Shown: in pieces, positions 42,005 through 49,174 of the stretch
How positions within the stretch are numbered: position 1 is the first letter of the stretch
How the letters are laid out: every line of letters begins with the position of its first letter
Source of the DNA: JAHHUH01 sp045123075
GTDB taxonomy: Bacteria; Bacillota; Negativicutes; Acidaminococcales; Acidaminococcaceae
Length of the DNA stretch: 64,000 nucleotides
NCBI GenBank assembly: GCA_045123075.1
Contig: JBGVIJ010000027.1
Span: forward strand, 1 to 64,000
Direction of reading: 5' to 3'
The notes under the pieces: model-generated
Told to the model about the DNA's origin: nothing
Databases searched by the model: none
The model's input: the letters and a program-made list of their open reading frames with translations, nothing else
Program-made: the position numbers and the translations under genes

Positions 42005-42032
42005 ATTATATCACAGAAAACCTTTCCTCCAA
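42005..42032 (-). promoter_or_regulatory. Promoter of the DUF456-to-cstA run
   Basis: TTGGAG (42027-42032), 16 nt, TATAAT (42005-42010) with TGA extension. Confidence 0.6.
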
Positions 42033-42061
42033 TTAAATAAATTGAAATATATGTAAACTCA

Positions 42062-42090
42062 TTGTTTTTATCATACCAAGATGATAGAAT
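42062..42090 (+). promoter_or_regulatory. Promoter of mscS-trxA
   Basis: TTGTTT (42062-42067), 17 nt, TAGAAT (42085-42090) with TGA extension, 31 nt before the ATG. Confidence 0.65.
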
Positions 42091-42121
42091 ACAAACAGAT
42101 AATAGGAAACTGGAGGATTTT

Positions 42122-43225
42122 ATGGAAGAAATTTTAGTTTTATTAAAGCCTTGGCAAAATTCCATCCTTGCTCTTTTAGGCTTTGCCATCATTCGTCATC
42201 TTTACAAAACCGTTATCTTGAGAATATTACATAAAGCGACTCAGCTGAGTCCCTTTTCTCTTGACGAAGACATTCTTGAAGCATTCGAGCATCCCGTTAA
42301 TTTAATGCTCGCCATCGGCGGTCTTTATTTTGCCATCAATCTTTCCCCTGTTGATACCAATTACTGGGCAAACATTTTGGATAGAGTCTTGCGTAGCTCC
42401 ATCGTATATTGTTTCTTCTGGGGTTGTTACAATATGTCCGACGCAACTCATGGCGTACTTCTGAAAGTCATTGACAAAGCAGGTATTCGCTCCGAAGAAG
42501 CAGTTTCCAACATTTTGTCCACTATTTTGCGCATCTTGGTTATAGTGCTTGGCTTCGTAACCATTGCTAAAGAATGGAACTATGACATCAGCGGGTTCGT
42601 TGCTTCTTTAGGTATCGGTTCTTTGGCAGTAGCATTTGCTGCTAAAGACGCATTAGCAAACGTTTTCGGTAGCTTAATCATCATTTTGGACAAACCTTTC
42701 CAAATTGGCGAATGGGTTTTGGCAAATGGTACCGAAGGTATCGTAGAAAAAGTTACCTTCCGCAGCACCTGTTTACGCACGTTCCTCAACGAATTAGTTT
42801 ACATCCCCAACTCCCTTTTGAGCAACACTCCCATCGTAAACTATAGCCGTCGCGAAAAACGTCGTATCGATTTTGTTCTGGGTCTTACTTATAGCACCAC
42901 CCATGACCAAATGGTAACGGTAATTGACAGGATTAAAACTTTCTTAAGCGAACAAGAAGATTTGCACACTGATGATATCCGCGTACATTTCGCTGAATAC
43001 GCAGATAGCAGTTTAAACGTTCGCGTTACCTGTTATGCAAAAACTACTGATGGCATCACCTACTTAGACATCGTTCAACGCATCAACTTGGCTTTGATGA
43101 AAATTATGGAAGAAACCGGCGTAAGCTGCGCTTTCCCCAGCACCAGTGTTTACTTTGAAACCCCTATGAAGAATGAACTCATTAACGCTAAAGATTTAGC
43201 AGAATCCATCAATAAGAAAGGATGA
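42122..43225 (+). CDS. mscS: Mechanosensitive channel, MscS family
   Basis: 367 aa. Four membrane segments, the last being the pore helix SGFVASLGIGSLAVAFAAKDALANVFGS (about 158-185, key Ala/Gly ridge), followed by the MscS beta domain with DKPFQIGEWVLANGTEGIVEKVTFRSTCLRT. These channels open on membrane tension to release solutes. ATG 42122 has TGGAGGA upstream. The trxA gene starts 5 nt after its stop. Confidence 0.93.
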   Translation: MEEILVLLKPWQNSILALLGFAIIRHLYKTVILRILHKATQLSPFSLDEDILEAFEHPVNLMLAIGGLYFAINLSPVDTNYWANILDRVLRSSIVYCFFWGCYNMSDATHGVLLKVIDKAGIRSEEAVSNILSTILRILVIVLGFVTIAKEWNYDISGFVASLGIGSLAVAFAAKDALANVFGSLIIILDKPFQIGEWVLANGTEGIVEKVTFRSTCLRTFLNELVYIPNSLLSNTPIVNYSRREKRRIDFVLGLTYSTTHDQMVTVIDRIKTFLSEQEDLHTDDIRVHFAEYADSSLNVRVTCYAKTTDGITYLDIVQRINLALMKIMEETGVSCAFPSTSVYFETPMKNELINAKDLAESINKKG

Positions 43226-43230
43226 TAACT

Positions 43231-43536
43231 ATGGCATTAGAAATTAATAAAAATGATTTTCAAGAAAAAGTCTTAAAAGCCAAAGAAACTGTTTTAGTAG
43301 ACTTCTGGGCGCCTTGGTGCGGACCTTGCCGAATGCAAGCACCTGTCTTGGAAAAATTTGCAGAAGAAAATCCTGCAGTAAAAGTTGTCAAAGTAAACGT
43401 AGATGACAACCAAGAATTAGCAATGGAATACAACATCACCAGTATTCCGTCCTTAATCGTTTTCAAAAACGGTGAAGCAGTAAACTGTGCAGTAGGTTTA
43501 CAATCCAAAAGTGCTTTGGAAGAATTAGTTAGATAA
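43231..43536 (+). CDS. trxA: Thioredoxin
   Basis: 101 aa, classical thioredoxin with active site WCGPC (about 28-32, in VDFWAPWCGPCRMQAPVL) and the cis-Pro segment ITSIPSLIVF (about 69-78). Reduces disulfides in the cytosol. ATG 43231 is used as AAAGGATG lies before it; an ATG three codons earlier is inside that site. Probably co-transcribed with mscS. Confidence 0.96.
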   Translation: MALEINKNDFQEKVLKAKETVLVDFWAPWCGPCRMQAPVLEKFAEENPAVKVVKVNVDDNQELAMEYNITSIPSLIVFKNGEAVNCAVGLQSKSALEELVR

Positions 43537-43561
43537 AACTTAAGTTCATCTTACAAATACG

Positions 43562-43590
43562 AAGGCTCTCAGTTTTAAACTGAGAGCCTT
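43562..43590. terminator. Bidirectional terminator between trxA and the molybdopterin-binding gene
   Basis: 13-bp perfect stem AAGGCTCTCAGTT / AACTGAGAGCCTT with a TTA loop and TTTTAATTTT on the + side. Confidence 0.92.
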
Positions 43591-43604
43591 TTAATTTTAC
43601 TATC

Positions 43605-44630
43605 TTACCAGCCTTTACCAAACCCGCAGTTAGGAAAGGTGCAAACTGGGCAGTTCAAGCACAATCCACCTTCGCCCAACCGTGCCAGTTCTTGCACAGA
43701 AACTTTATCATCTGCCATAACACGAGGCAAAACTAAATCAAAAATTGTACGTTTCGCATACATGACGCAACCGGGTAACCCCATAATTGTTACGTCCTTA
43801 CCGTAGTACGCCAAAAGAAACATTGCTCCGGGCAATACAGGTGCGCCGTAAGAAACGATTTCTGCACCAGTATTCTTAATTGCAAGAGGAGTTCTATCAT
43901 CAGGGTCAACACTCATACCACCAGTGCAAAGCACTACCTCCGCACCAAGTGCGATTGCTTCTAAAATAGCAGCGGTGATTTTTTCGTGGTCATCGCCTAA
44001 AACTACTTTGCTAATAACTTCTGCATCGTATTCTGCTACCTTAGCTTCAATGACAGGAGTAAAGGTGTCTTCTATTCTACCATAGAAAACTTCGTTACCA
44101 GTTGCAACGATAGCAACTTTTTTCTTTTTAAAAGGAAGCAAACGCAAAATAGGTTCATTACCACAATGAACTTGTACCACTTCCATTTTTTCTTTTTCTA
44201 TCACAAGAGGAATGATGCGCGTCCCCGCCAGCTTGTCCCCTTTTTTAACAGGAGTATTGCCGTGACGAGTAGCAATCATCATTTGCCCGAAGCTATTTAC
44301 AAAACGCAGCTTCTCTCCGTCAACTTTAAGCAAGCCGGCATATTCAGCACTTAAATCTATTTTGCCTTCTTTAACTTCAGATTCAAGCATACCTTCATTT
44401 TTACAAAGGTCACATAAAATGCGGGCAGCATCATTTTCGTGAAGCATACTCTCATCAGCTTCCCACACGTAAAGATTATCCTTGCCAATGGAAAGTAGCA
44501 CAGGAATATCCTCCTCTTTTACCACATGACCTTTTCGAAAAACTGCATCCTTGGTTACGCCCTTAATTATTTGAGTTAAATCGTGACACAGTACGCAACC
44601 AACAGCATCTTCTGTTCTAATCAACTTCAT
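43605..44630 (-). CDS. Molybdopterin-binding domain protein (MoeA/MogA-like)
   Basis: 341 aa. The central MoCF-binding domain is seen in VAIVATGNEVFYGRI (about 169-183), VVLGDDHEKI (about 206-215) and EVVLCTGGMSVDPDDRTPLAI (about 232-252). A C-terminal Cys-rich tail, CLNCPVCTFPNCGFGKGW, may bind a metal or Fe-S cluster and is unlike MoeA. It lies at the end of the moaA-moaC-mogA-modBCA operon, 4 nt after modA, so it should act in molybdate insertion for the nearby hydroxylase. Confidence 0.85.
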   Translation of the reverse strand: MKLIRTEDAVGCVLCHDLTQIIKGVTKDAVFRKGHVVKEEDIPVLLSIGKDNLYVWEADESMLHENDAARILCDLCKNEGMLESEVKEGKIDLSAEYAGLLKVDGEKLRFVNSFGQMMIATRHGNTPVKKGDKLAGTRIIPLVIEKEKMEVVQVHCGNEPILRLLPFKKKKVAIVATGNEVFYGRIEDTFTPVIEAKVAEYDAEVISKVVLGDDHEKITAAILEAIALGAEVVLCTGGMSVDPDDRTPLAIKNTGAEIVSYGAPVLPGAMFLLAYYGKDVTIMGLPGCVMYAKRTIFDLVLPRVMADDKVSVQELARLGEGGLCLNCPVCTFPNCGFGKGW

Positions 44631-44634
44631 AATC

Positions 44635-45402
44635 TTACCTCTTTATAGTTGCGAAGCCATACTCCTCAAAAATCTTCTGTGCTTCGTCGCTTAACAAAAA
44701 GTCAGCAAACAATTTGCTCTCTTTTGTATCTTTTAAAATACCTAAACAATAAATTGCAGGCTTTGCCACTGTACCTTGGGGTGCTTCAGCCACAACCTGC
44801 ACTTTTTCATTAGTCAAGGCGTCCGTAACATAAACAATGCCTGTATCCGCACTACCTTCCGCTACCCAATGCAAAACTTGGGTTACTCCTGTACCAAAGC
44901 TGGCACGCTTACTAACTTCATCCCATAAATTCAGATTCGTTAAAATTTCTTTGGCATACTGCCCTGCTGGAACACTTTTAGGATCTCCCAAAGCAGGTTG
45001 TTTACTTAAAGCTAAATCTTCAAACTTAGTAATCTTCTTTGTAGAACCTTTAGGAACAATCAATACCACCTTGTTCTCCAACAGTTCTAGAACATGCTCT
45101 TTTTTGACGATACCTTTCTTTTCCAGCGCCTGAATTTGCTTTGGCGAAGCGGAAACAAAAATGTCCGCAGGTAAGCCCTGCTCTATTTGTAACTGCAAAT
45201 TACCGGAACCAGAATAAGTCCCTTCAATTTTTATTTTAGGGTAACGTCCGTTAAACAAAGGTATGAGCCTTTGAGTAAAAACCTTTTCTAAACTGGCAGC
45301 AGCTGCAATAGTTAAAGGTCTACTTTCTTGCTTGCCACAACCTGCCAAAATTAACAGAAAGCAAAGTAAAGCTGCCACAATTCGAAAGCTTTTAAATCTC
45401 AC
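44635..45402 (-). CDS. modA: Molybdate ABC transporter, substrate-binding lipoprotein
   Basis: 255 aa periplasmic-binding protein. A lipoprotein signal ends in LILAGCGK (Cys at about 22). The mature part begins with the ModA pattern LTIAAAASLEKVF and has SGSGNLQLQIEQGLPADIFVSAS (key residues G-SG-LQ-I-G-PADIFVSA) and the hinge VTQVLHWVAEGSADTGIVYVTDA. Start GTG 45402 overlaps the end of modC. Confidence 0.94.
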   Translation of the reverse strand: MRFKSFRIVAALLCFLLILAGCGKQESRPLTIAAAASLEKVFTQRLIPLFNGRYPKIKIEGTYSGSGNLQLQIEQGLPADIFVSASPKQIQALEKKGIVKKEHVLELLENKVVLIVPKGSTKKITKFEDLALSKQPALGDPKSVPAGQYAKEILTNLNLWDEVSKRASFGTGVTQVLHWVAEGSADTGIVYVTDALTNEKVQVVAEAPQGTVAKPAIYCLGILKDTKESKLFADFLLSDEAQKIFEEYGFATIKR

Positions 45403-46051
45403 TTGCTTTTGCCACCTGCCCCTGTTTTATCACATAAGCTGAGTTACACAGCTTCTTGATTTCACTTTTATTATGACTTACAAGCAAAGCGACTCCGCCA
45501 AATTCAGCCAAAGCAGCCCGTAATTCTCGCTGTAAATCTTCCTTCAAATCTTCATCCAATGCAGAAAAAGGTTCATCCAAAAGGATAACTTCCGGTTCCG
45601 CCGCTAAAAGTCGAGCTAGTGCTACTCTTTGCTTTTGACCACCGCTTAACTGACGAGGATAAGACTTTTCTAAACCTTGTAGCTTAAATTTTTCAACAAG
45701 TTTCTGTGCTCGTGCGTTAGCTTCCGCATCAGACAAGCCTTTAGCTTGCAAACCGCACAAAATATTTTCCACCACATTCATATTGGGAAAAAGCGCGTAA
45801 CTTTGAAATAAATAACCCACATTTCTTTTTTGTGGCGGCAAATTAACTTTAGCTTCACTATCAAAAAGCACCTTGCCATCTAATACAATTTTGCCACTAT
45901 CAGGAAGCTCAATTCCGGCAATGCATTTTAAAGTCATGCTTTTACCGCTACCACTTGCTCCCATTAAACCTGTTAAGCCATTCTCCAAGTTAAACTCTAC
46001 TTGCAGGTTAAATTGGTTGAGCCTTTTAGCAATATTAACATAAAGTCCCAT
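45392..46051 (-). CDS. modC: Molybdate ABC transporter, ATP-binding protein
   Basis: 219 aa. Walker A GASGSGKS (about 31-38), Q-loop FQSYALFPNMNV, signature LSGGQKQR (about 137-144), Walker B VILLDEPFSALD and H-loop SHNKSE are present. It lacks the C-terminal MOP/TOBE domain that E. coli ModC uses to bind molybdate (usual length about 350), so any regulation by oxyanion must happen elsewhere. Position between modB and modA. Confidence 0.93.
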   Translation of the reverse strand: MGLYVNIAKRLNQFNLQVEFNLENGLTGLMGASGSGKSMTLKCIAGIELPDSGKIVLDGKVLFDSEAKVNLPPQKRNVGYLFQSYALFPNMNVVENILCGLQAKGLSDAEANARAQKLVEKFKLQGLEKSYPRQLSGGQKQRVALARLLAAEPEVILLDEPFSALDEDLKEDLQRELRAALAEFGGVALLVSHNKSEIKKLCNSAYVIKQGQVAKASEI

Positions 46052-46054
46052 ACT

Positions 46055-46732
46055 TTAATTCCCCTGCCTTTTCTTGCACAGATACAGATACCAGTTCAAG
46101 CCAACAACCATAGCCAAGCAAATCACTACCACGATGGCAACGTAATAAGCTGCTTCACTCATCTCACCAGATACTACGCTGGAATACACAGCCAAAGGAA
46201 GCGTACGTGTTTTGCCGACGATATTACCTGCAATCATGGCAGTTGCACCAAATTCACCTAAACCTCTGGCAAAAGCAAGTACCCCACCAGAAACAATACC
46301 GGGAAGTGCATTAGGAAGCAAAACTTTCCGGAATATGCTCCACTCGCTCATACCCAAAGTTCTGCCTGCTTGCAAAAGTTCCACATCAACTTGCTCAAAA
46401 GCACCACGGGCAGAACGATACATTAGCGGGAAAGAAATTACTGCCGCCGCCAAAACTGTTGCCACCCAAGAGAAAGCAATCTGCACGCCAAACTGTTGAT
46501 TAAAAAATTGACCTACTGCACGATTATTGCCAAACACGTACAGCAAAAAGAAGCCTGTAACCGTAGGCGGTAAAACTAAGGGCAGGGACAAAATGCCATC
46601 TACAAAAATTTTGCTTAATTCATTTTCTCTGCGCACCACCCACCAAGCTGCAAGTATGCCTAAGAAAAAGACAATAGCAATCGTCACAATAGCTGTTTTT
46701 AAGGAAATCCAAATAGGAGAAAAATCAATCAT
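46055..46732 (-). CDS. modB: Molybdate ABC transporter, permease
   Basis: 225 aa with five to six membrane segments and the EAA-type loop ELLQAGRTLGMSEWSIFRKVLLPNALPGI (about 118-146; key residues EAA-like A-G, then LP). GEFGATAMIAGNI is the ModB signature for tungstate/molybdate permeases. The start ATG overlaps the stop of the MOSC-MogA gene as TAATG. Three nucleotides separate it from modC. Confidence 0.94.
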   Translation of the reverse strand: MIDFSPIWISLKTAIVTIAIVFFLGILAAWWVVRRENELSKIFVDGILSLPLVLPPTVTGFFLLYVFGNNRAVGQFFNQQFGVQIAFSWVATVLAAAVISFPLMYRSARGAFEQVDVELLQAGRTLGMSEWSIFRKVLLPNALPGIVSGGVLAFARGLGEFGATAMIAGNIVGKTRTLPLAVYSSVVSGEMSEAAYYVAIVVVICLAMVVGLNWYLYLCKKRQGN

Positions 46733-47673
46733 TATCTACCACACTCATTTGCAGAGCCTTTTAAAATTCTCAGACCGTGTTCTAATTCAGGAAGCACAAT
46801 CTCTAAACTTTCTTGCACAGCCTTAACACTACCGGGCAAATTCACAATCAAAGTATTGTTGCGCAACACAGAAGCGCCCCTGCCTAGCATAGCCCGTTTA
46901 GTGATTGCCATGGAGCCTGCGCGGATAGCTTCCGCAATTCCGGGCACATTACGAGTCGCCACCGCCAAAGTTGCTTCGGGAGTACAGTCCCTGACGCTCA
47001 TACCCGTTCCGCCAGTTGTAATGATTAAATCAACTTGTCTGCTATCGGCTAAACGAATCATCTCACGTTCAATTTTCTTTTGCTCATCGGGAAGCAAAAG
47101 GGTTTCTACAATTTCGTAGCCTGCTACTTGAAGCATTGCTACTGCTTTCGGCCCGCTTTCATCAATGCGCTCACCAGTAAAGCCTTTATCACTTAAAGTC
47201 ATTACTGCCGCACGTAAAGGTGCGTCTGCTTGTGGAAGCTCTGCGTGCATAACGTCGCCGGTTTTCATCACGCCACCATTTTTTACAATGGCGAAGACAC
47301 CTTCGCGAGGCATAATGCAATCACCAACACGGTGAAAAATATTGCAATGGCTATGGCACTCTTTACCAATTTGCGTCATCTCCAAAACAACGTCACCGCA
47401 TTTTAAAATTGTACCTACGGGAAGATTTTTAAAATCTAAACCACTAACAAGTACATTCTCGCCGAAAGCACCATCATCTACATCGCCACCTTTAGCGTTA
47501 AATTCTTCCACCTTATTGTAAGAAAGCAAACTAACTTGGCGGTGCCATTTACCTGCGTGAGCATCACCTTCGATTCCGTAATCTTTTATGAAATTAGCTT
47601 CTTCGATAGCGTGCTTTTCAGTACCGCGGACAGTACTAATGCAAATAGCTTTTACAACACCTTCTAATTGCAT
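46732..47673 (-). CDS. MOSC-MogA fusion, molybdenum cofactor enzyme
   Basis: 313 aa in two domains. Residues 1-150 are a MOSC domain (GIEGDAHAGKWHRQVSLLSYN, then GAFGENVLVSGLDFKNLPVGT and the CHSHCNIF cysteine region), which in other proteins handles sulfur or pyranopterin. Residues 155-313 are MogA/MoaB (AAVMTLSDKGFTGERIDESGP, LIITTGGTGMSVRDCTPEA, LIVNLPGS), the molybdopterin adenylyltransferase. The ATG overlaps the moaC stop codon (TAATG). The fusion may couple cofactor adenylation with a later sulfur or selenium transfer step. Confidence 0.9.
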   Translation of the reverse strand: MQLEGVVKAICISTVRGTEKHAIEEANFIKDYGIEGDAHAGKWHRQVSLLSYNKVEEFNAKGGDVDDGAFGENVLVSGLDFKNLPVGTILKCGDVVLEMTQIGKECHSHCNIFHRVGDCIMPREGVFAIVKNGGVMKTGDVMHAELPQADAPLRAAVMTLSDKGFTGERIDESGPKAVAMLQVAGYEIVETLLLPDEQKKIEREMIRLADSRQVDLIITTGGTGMSVRDCTPEATLAVATRNVPGIAEAIRAGSMAITKRAMLGRGASVLRNNTLIVNLPGSVKAVQESLEIVLPELEHGLRILKGSANECGR

Positions 47674-48143
47674 TACCAAGTAAATTCACCACTCTTTCCA
47701 CCGCTTTTAGAAAGCAAGTGCACATCAGTAATTACCATCTTTTTATCAATGGCTTTACACATATCGTATATAGTCAACAAAGCAATTTGCACACCTGTCA
47801 GCGCTTCCATTTCCACACCGGTTTTACCATCGGTTTTTACAGTGCAACTTGCTTCAATATAATTTTCTTCTTCGTTAATAGTAAAGTCTACGGTACATTT
47901 AGTGAGCACTAACAAATGACAAAGAGGAATCAGCTCACTGGTACGCTTTGCCGCCATAATTCCGGCAACGCGGGCAACAGCAAGTACATCACCCTTTTTA
48001 TTGGTGTTTTCTTTAATGCTAGCCAAAATTTCTTGGCTTACTAAAATTTTTCCACAGGCAATTGCAGTTCTATGGGTAACTTCCTTTTCAGAAACATCAA
48101 CCATAACTGCATTGCCGTTTTTATCTAAATGAGTAAGTTCCAT
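47673..48143 (-). CDS. moaC: Cyclic pyranopterin monophosphate synthase
   Basis: Converts 3',8-cH2GTP from MoaA to cyclic pyranopterin monophosphate. 156 aa. Signatures AAKRTSELIPLCHLL (about 67-81) and GVEMEALTGVQIALLTIYDMCKAIDK (about 111-136, key residues E-M-E-A-L and D-M-K). ATG 48143 has TTGGAGG just upstream; the TTG in that site is not the start. It overlaps the end of moaA by a few bases of leader, and its stop overlaps the next start. Confidence 0.96.
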   Translation of the reverse strand: MELTHLDKNGNAVMVDVSEKEVTHRTAIACGKILVSQEILASIKENTNKKGDVLAVARVAGIMAAKRTSELIPLCHLLVLTKCTVDFTINEEENYIEASCTVKTDGKTGVEMEALTGVQIALLTIYDMCKAIDKKMVITDVHLLSKSGGKSGEFTW

Positions 48144-48144
48144 T

Positions 48145-49104
48145 TTAACCTCCAATAGCGCTCATTGGAAAATTAGCAGGACTAATTTCAAAAGCATGTC
48201 CTTGTGGTTTAGCGTAGATTGCTTGGCGCAAAACCTCAATAATTTTTTCATCAGTCGCATCACTACGCAACAAAGCCTTCAAATCAAAAGTTTCTTTTGC
48301 GTACAAGCAAGGCTTTAAAAGTCCGCTAGCAGTAAGGCGAATTCTATTACAGCTATGACAGAATTTATTATGCAAGGGTTCAATAAAACCTATCGCACCG
48401 CTAAAACCTTCTGCCTGATAATAGACGGCAGGGCCATTACCAAGTAACGTCCTTACTTCCACCAACTTTATTCCCGCTTCGCCAAACATCTTGCGAATTA
48501 CATCGCCACTTAAACCTTGCAGTTCACTATTGCAATTTAAAGGCATCAGCTCAATAAAACGTAAGGAAATATTTCGTTTCTTAACAAGTTCAAGCAATGC
48601 CAGAAAATCATCTAAAAGCATATTACTTAAAGGCACGCAGTTAATCTTCACGGGCAAGCCTGCCAAGCAAGCTTCTTCAAGGGCAGCAAGCACTTCTTCA
48701 AGGCAATCACTACCAGTAATGTCAGCGTAAGTTTTAGCATTGCAACTATCCAAACTAATGTTAACACCATCAATACCAATAGCTTTCAAAGCCGGCAAAT
48801 GCTTTCGTAACATTGTCCCATTAGTTGTCAAAGTAACTTGTTCAACGCCCTCAAGCTTTTTAAGTCTTTGCAAAAAATCTACGCAGTCCTTACGCAAAAG
48901 GGGTTCACCGCCGGTAAGCTTAAACCTTTTTATGCCAAGCTTCACCAAACTTTGACACAAGCGCAGGATTTCTTCGTATGTCAAAATATCTGCATGGGTA
49001 AGCTTGCTACTAAAATTAGGACGGCAGTACTTACATCTAAGATTGCAACGATCAGTTAAAGAAATTCGTATGTAGTTTATTTCTCTATCAAACTGGTCAC
49101 GCAT
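48145..49104 (-). CDS. moaA: GTP 3',8-cyclase
   Basis: Radical SAM enzyme of the first step of molybdenum cofactor synthesis. 319 aa. The N-terminal cluster CNLRCKYC (about 19-26) binds the SAM [4Fe-4S], and the C-terminal CHSCNRIRLTASGLLKPC (about 250-267) the second cluster that holds GTP. The protein ends in GG, as needed for function in MoaA. First gene of the moa-mod operon, 71 nt below the hydroxylase operon with only a moderate terminator in between. Confidence 0.96.
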   Translation of the reverse strand: MRDQFDREINYIRISLTDRCNLRCKYCRPNFSSKLTHADILTYEEILRLCQSLVKLGIKRFKLTGGEPLLRKDCVDFLQRLKKLEGVEQVTLTTNGTMLRKHLPALKAIGIDGVNISLDSCNAKTYADITGSDCLEEVLAALEEACLAGLPVKINCVPLSNMLLDDFLALLELVKKRNISLRFIELMPLNCNSELQGLSGDVIRKMFGEAGIKLVEVRTLLGNGPAVYYQAEGFSGAIGFIEPLHNKFCHSCNRIRLTASGLLKPCLYAKETFDLKALLRSDATDEKIIEVLRQAIYAKPQGHAFEISPANFPMSAIGG

Positions 49105-49140
49105 AACTTTACCTCACAATTTTAGTAACAGTCTCATAAA

Positions 49141-49168
49141 AATAAATGTGGATTGCTCCACATTTATT
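49141..49168 (-). terminator. Terminator of the hydroxylase operon
   Basis: 12-bp perfect stem AATAAATGTGGA / TCCACATTTATT with a 4-nt loop. The T-tract after it on the minus strand is short (TTTATG), so some read-through into moaA is likely. Confidence 0.7.
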
Positions 49169-49174
49169 TTTTAT

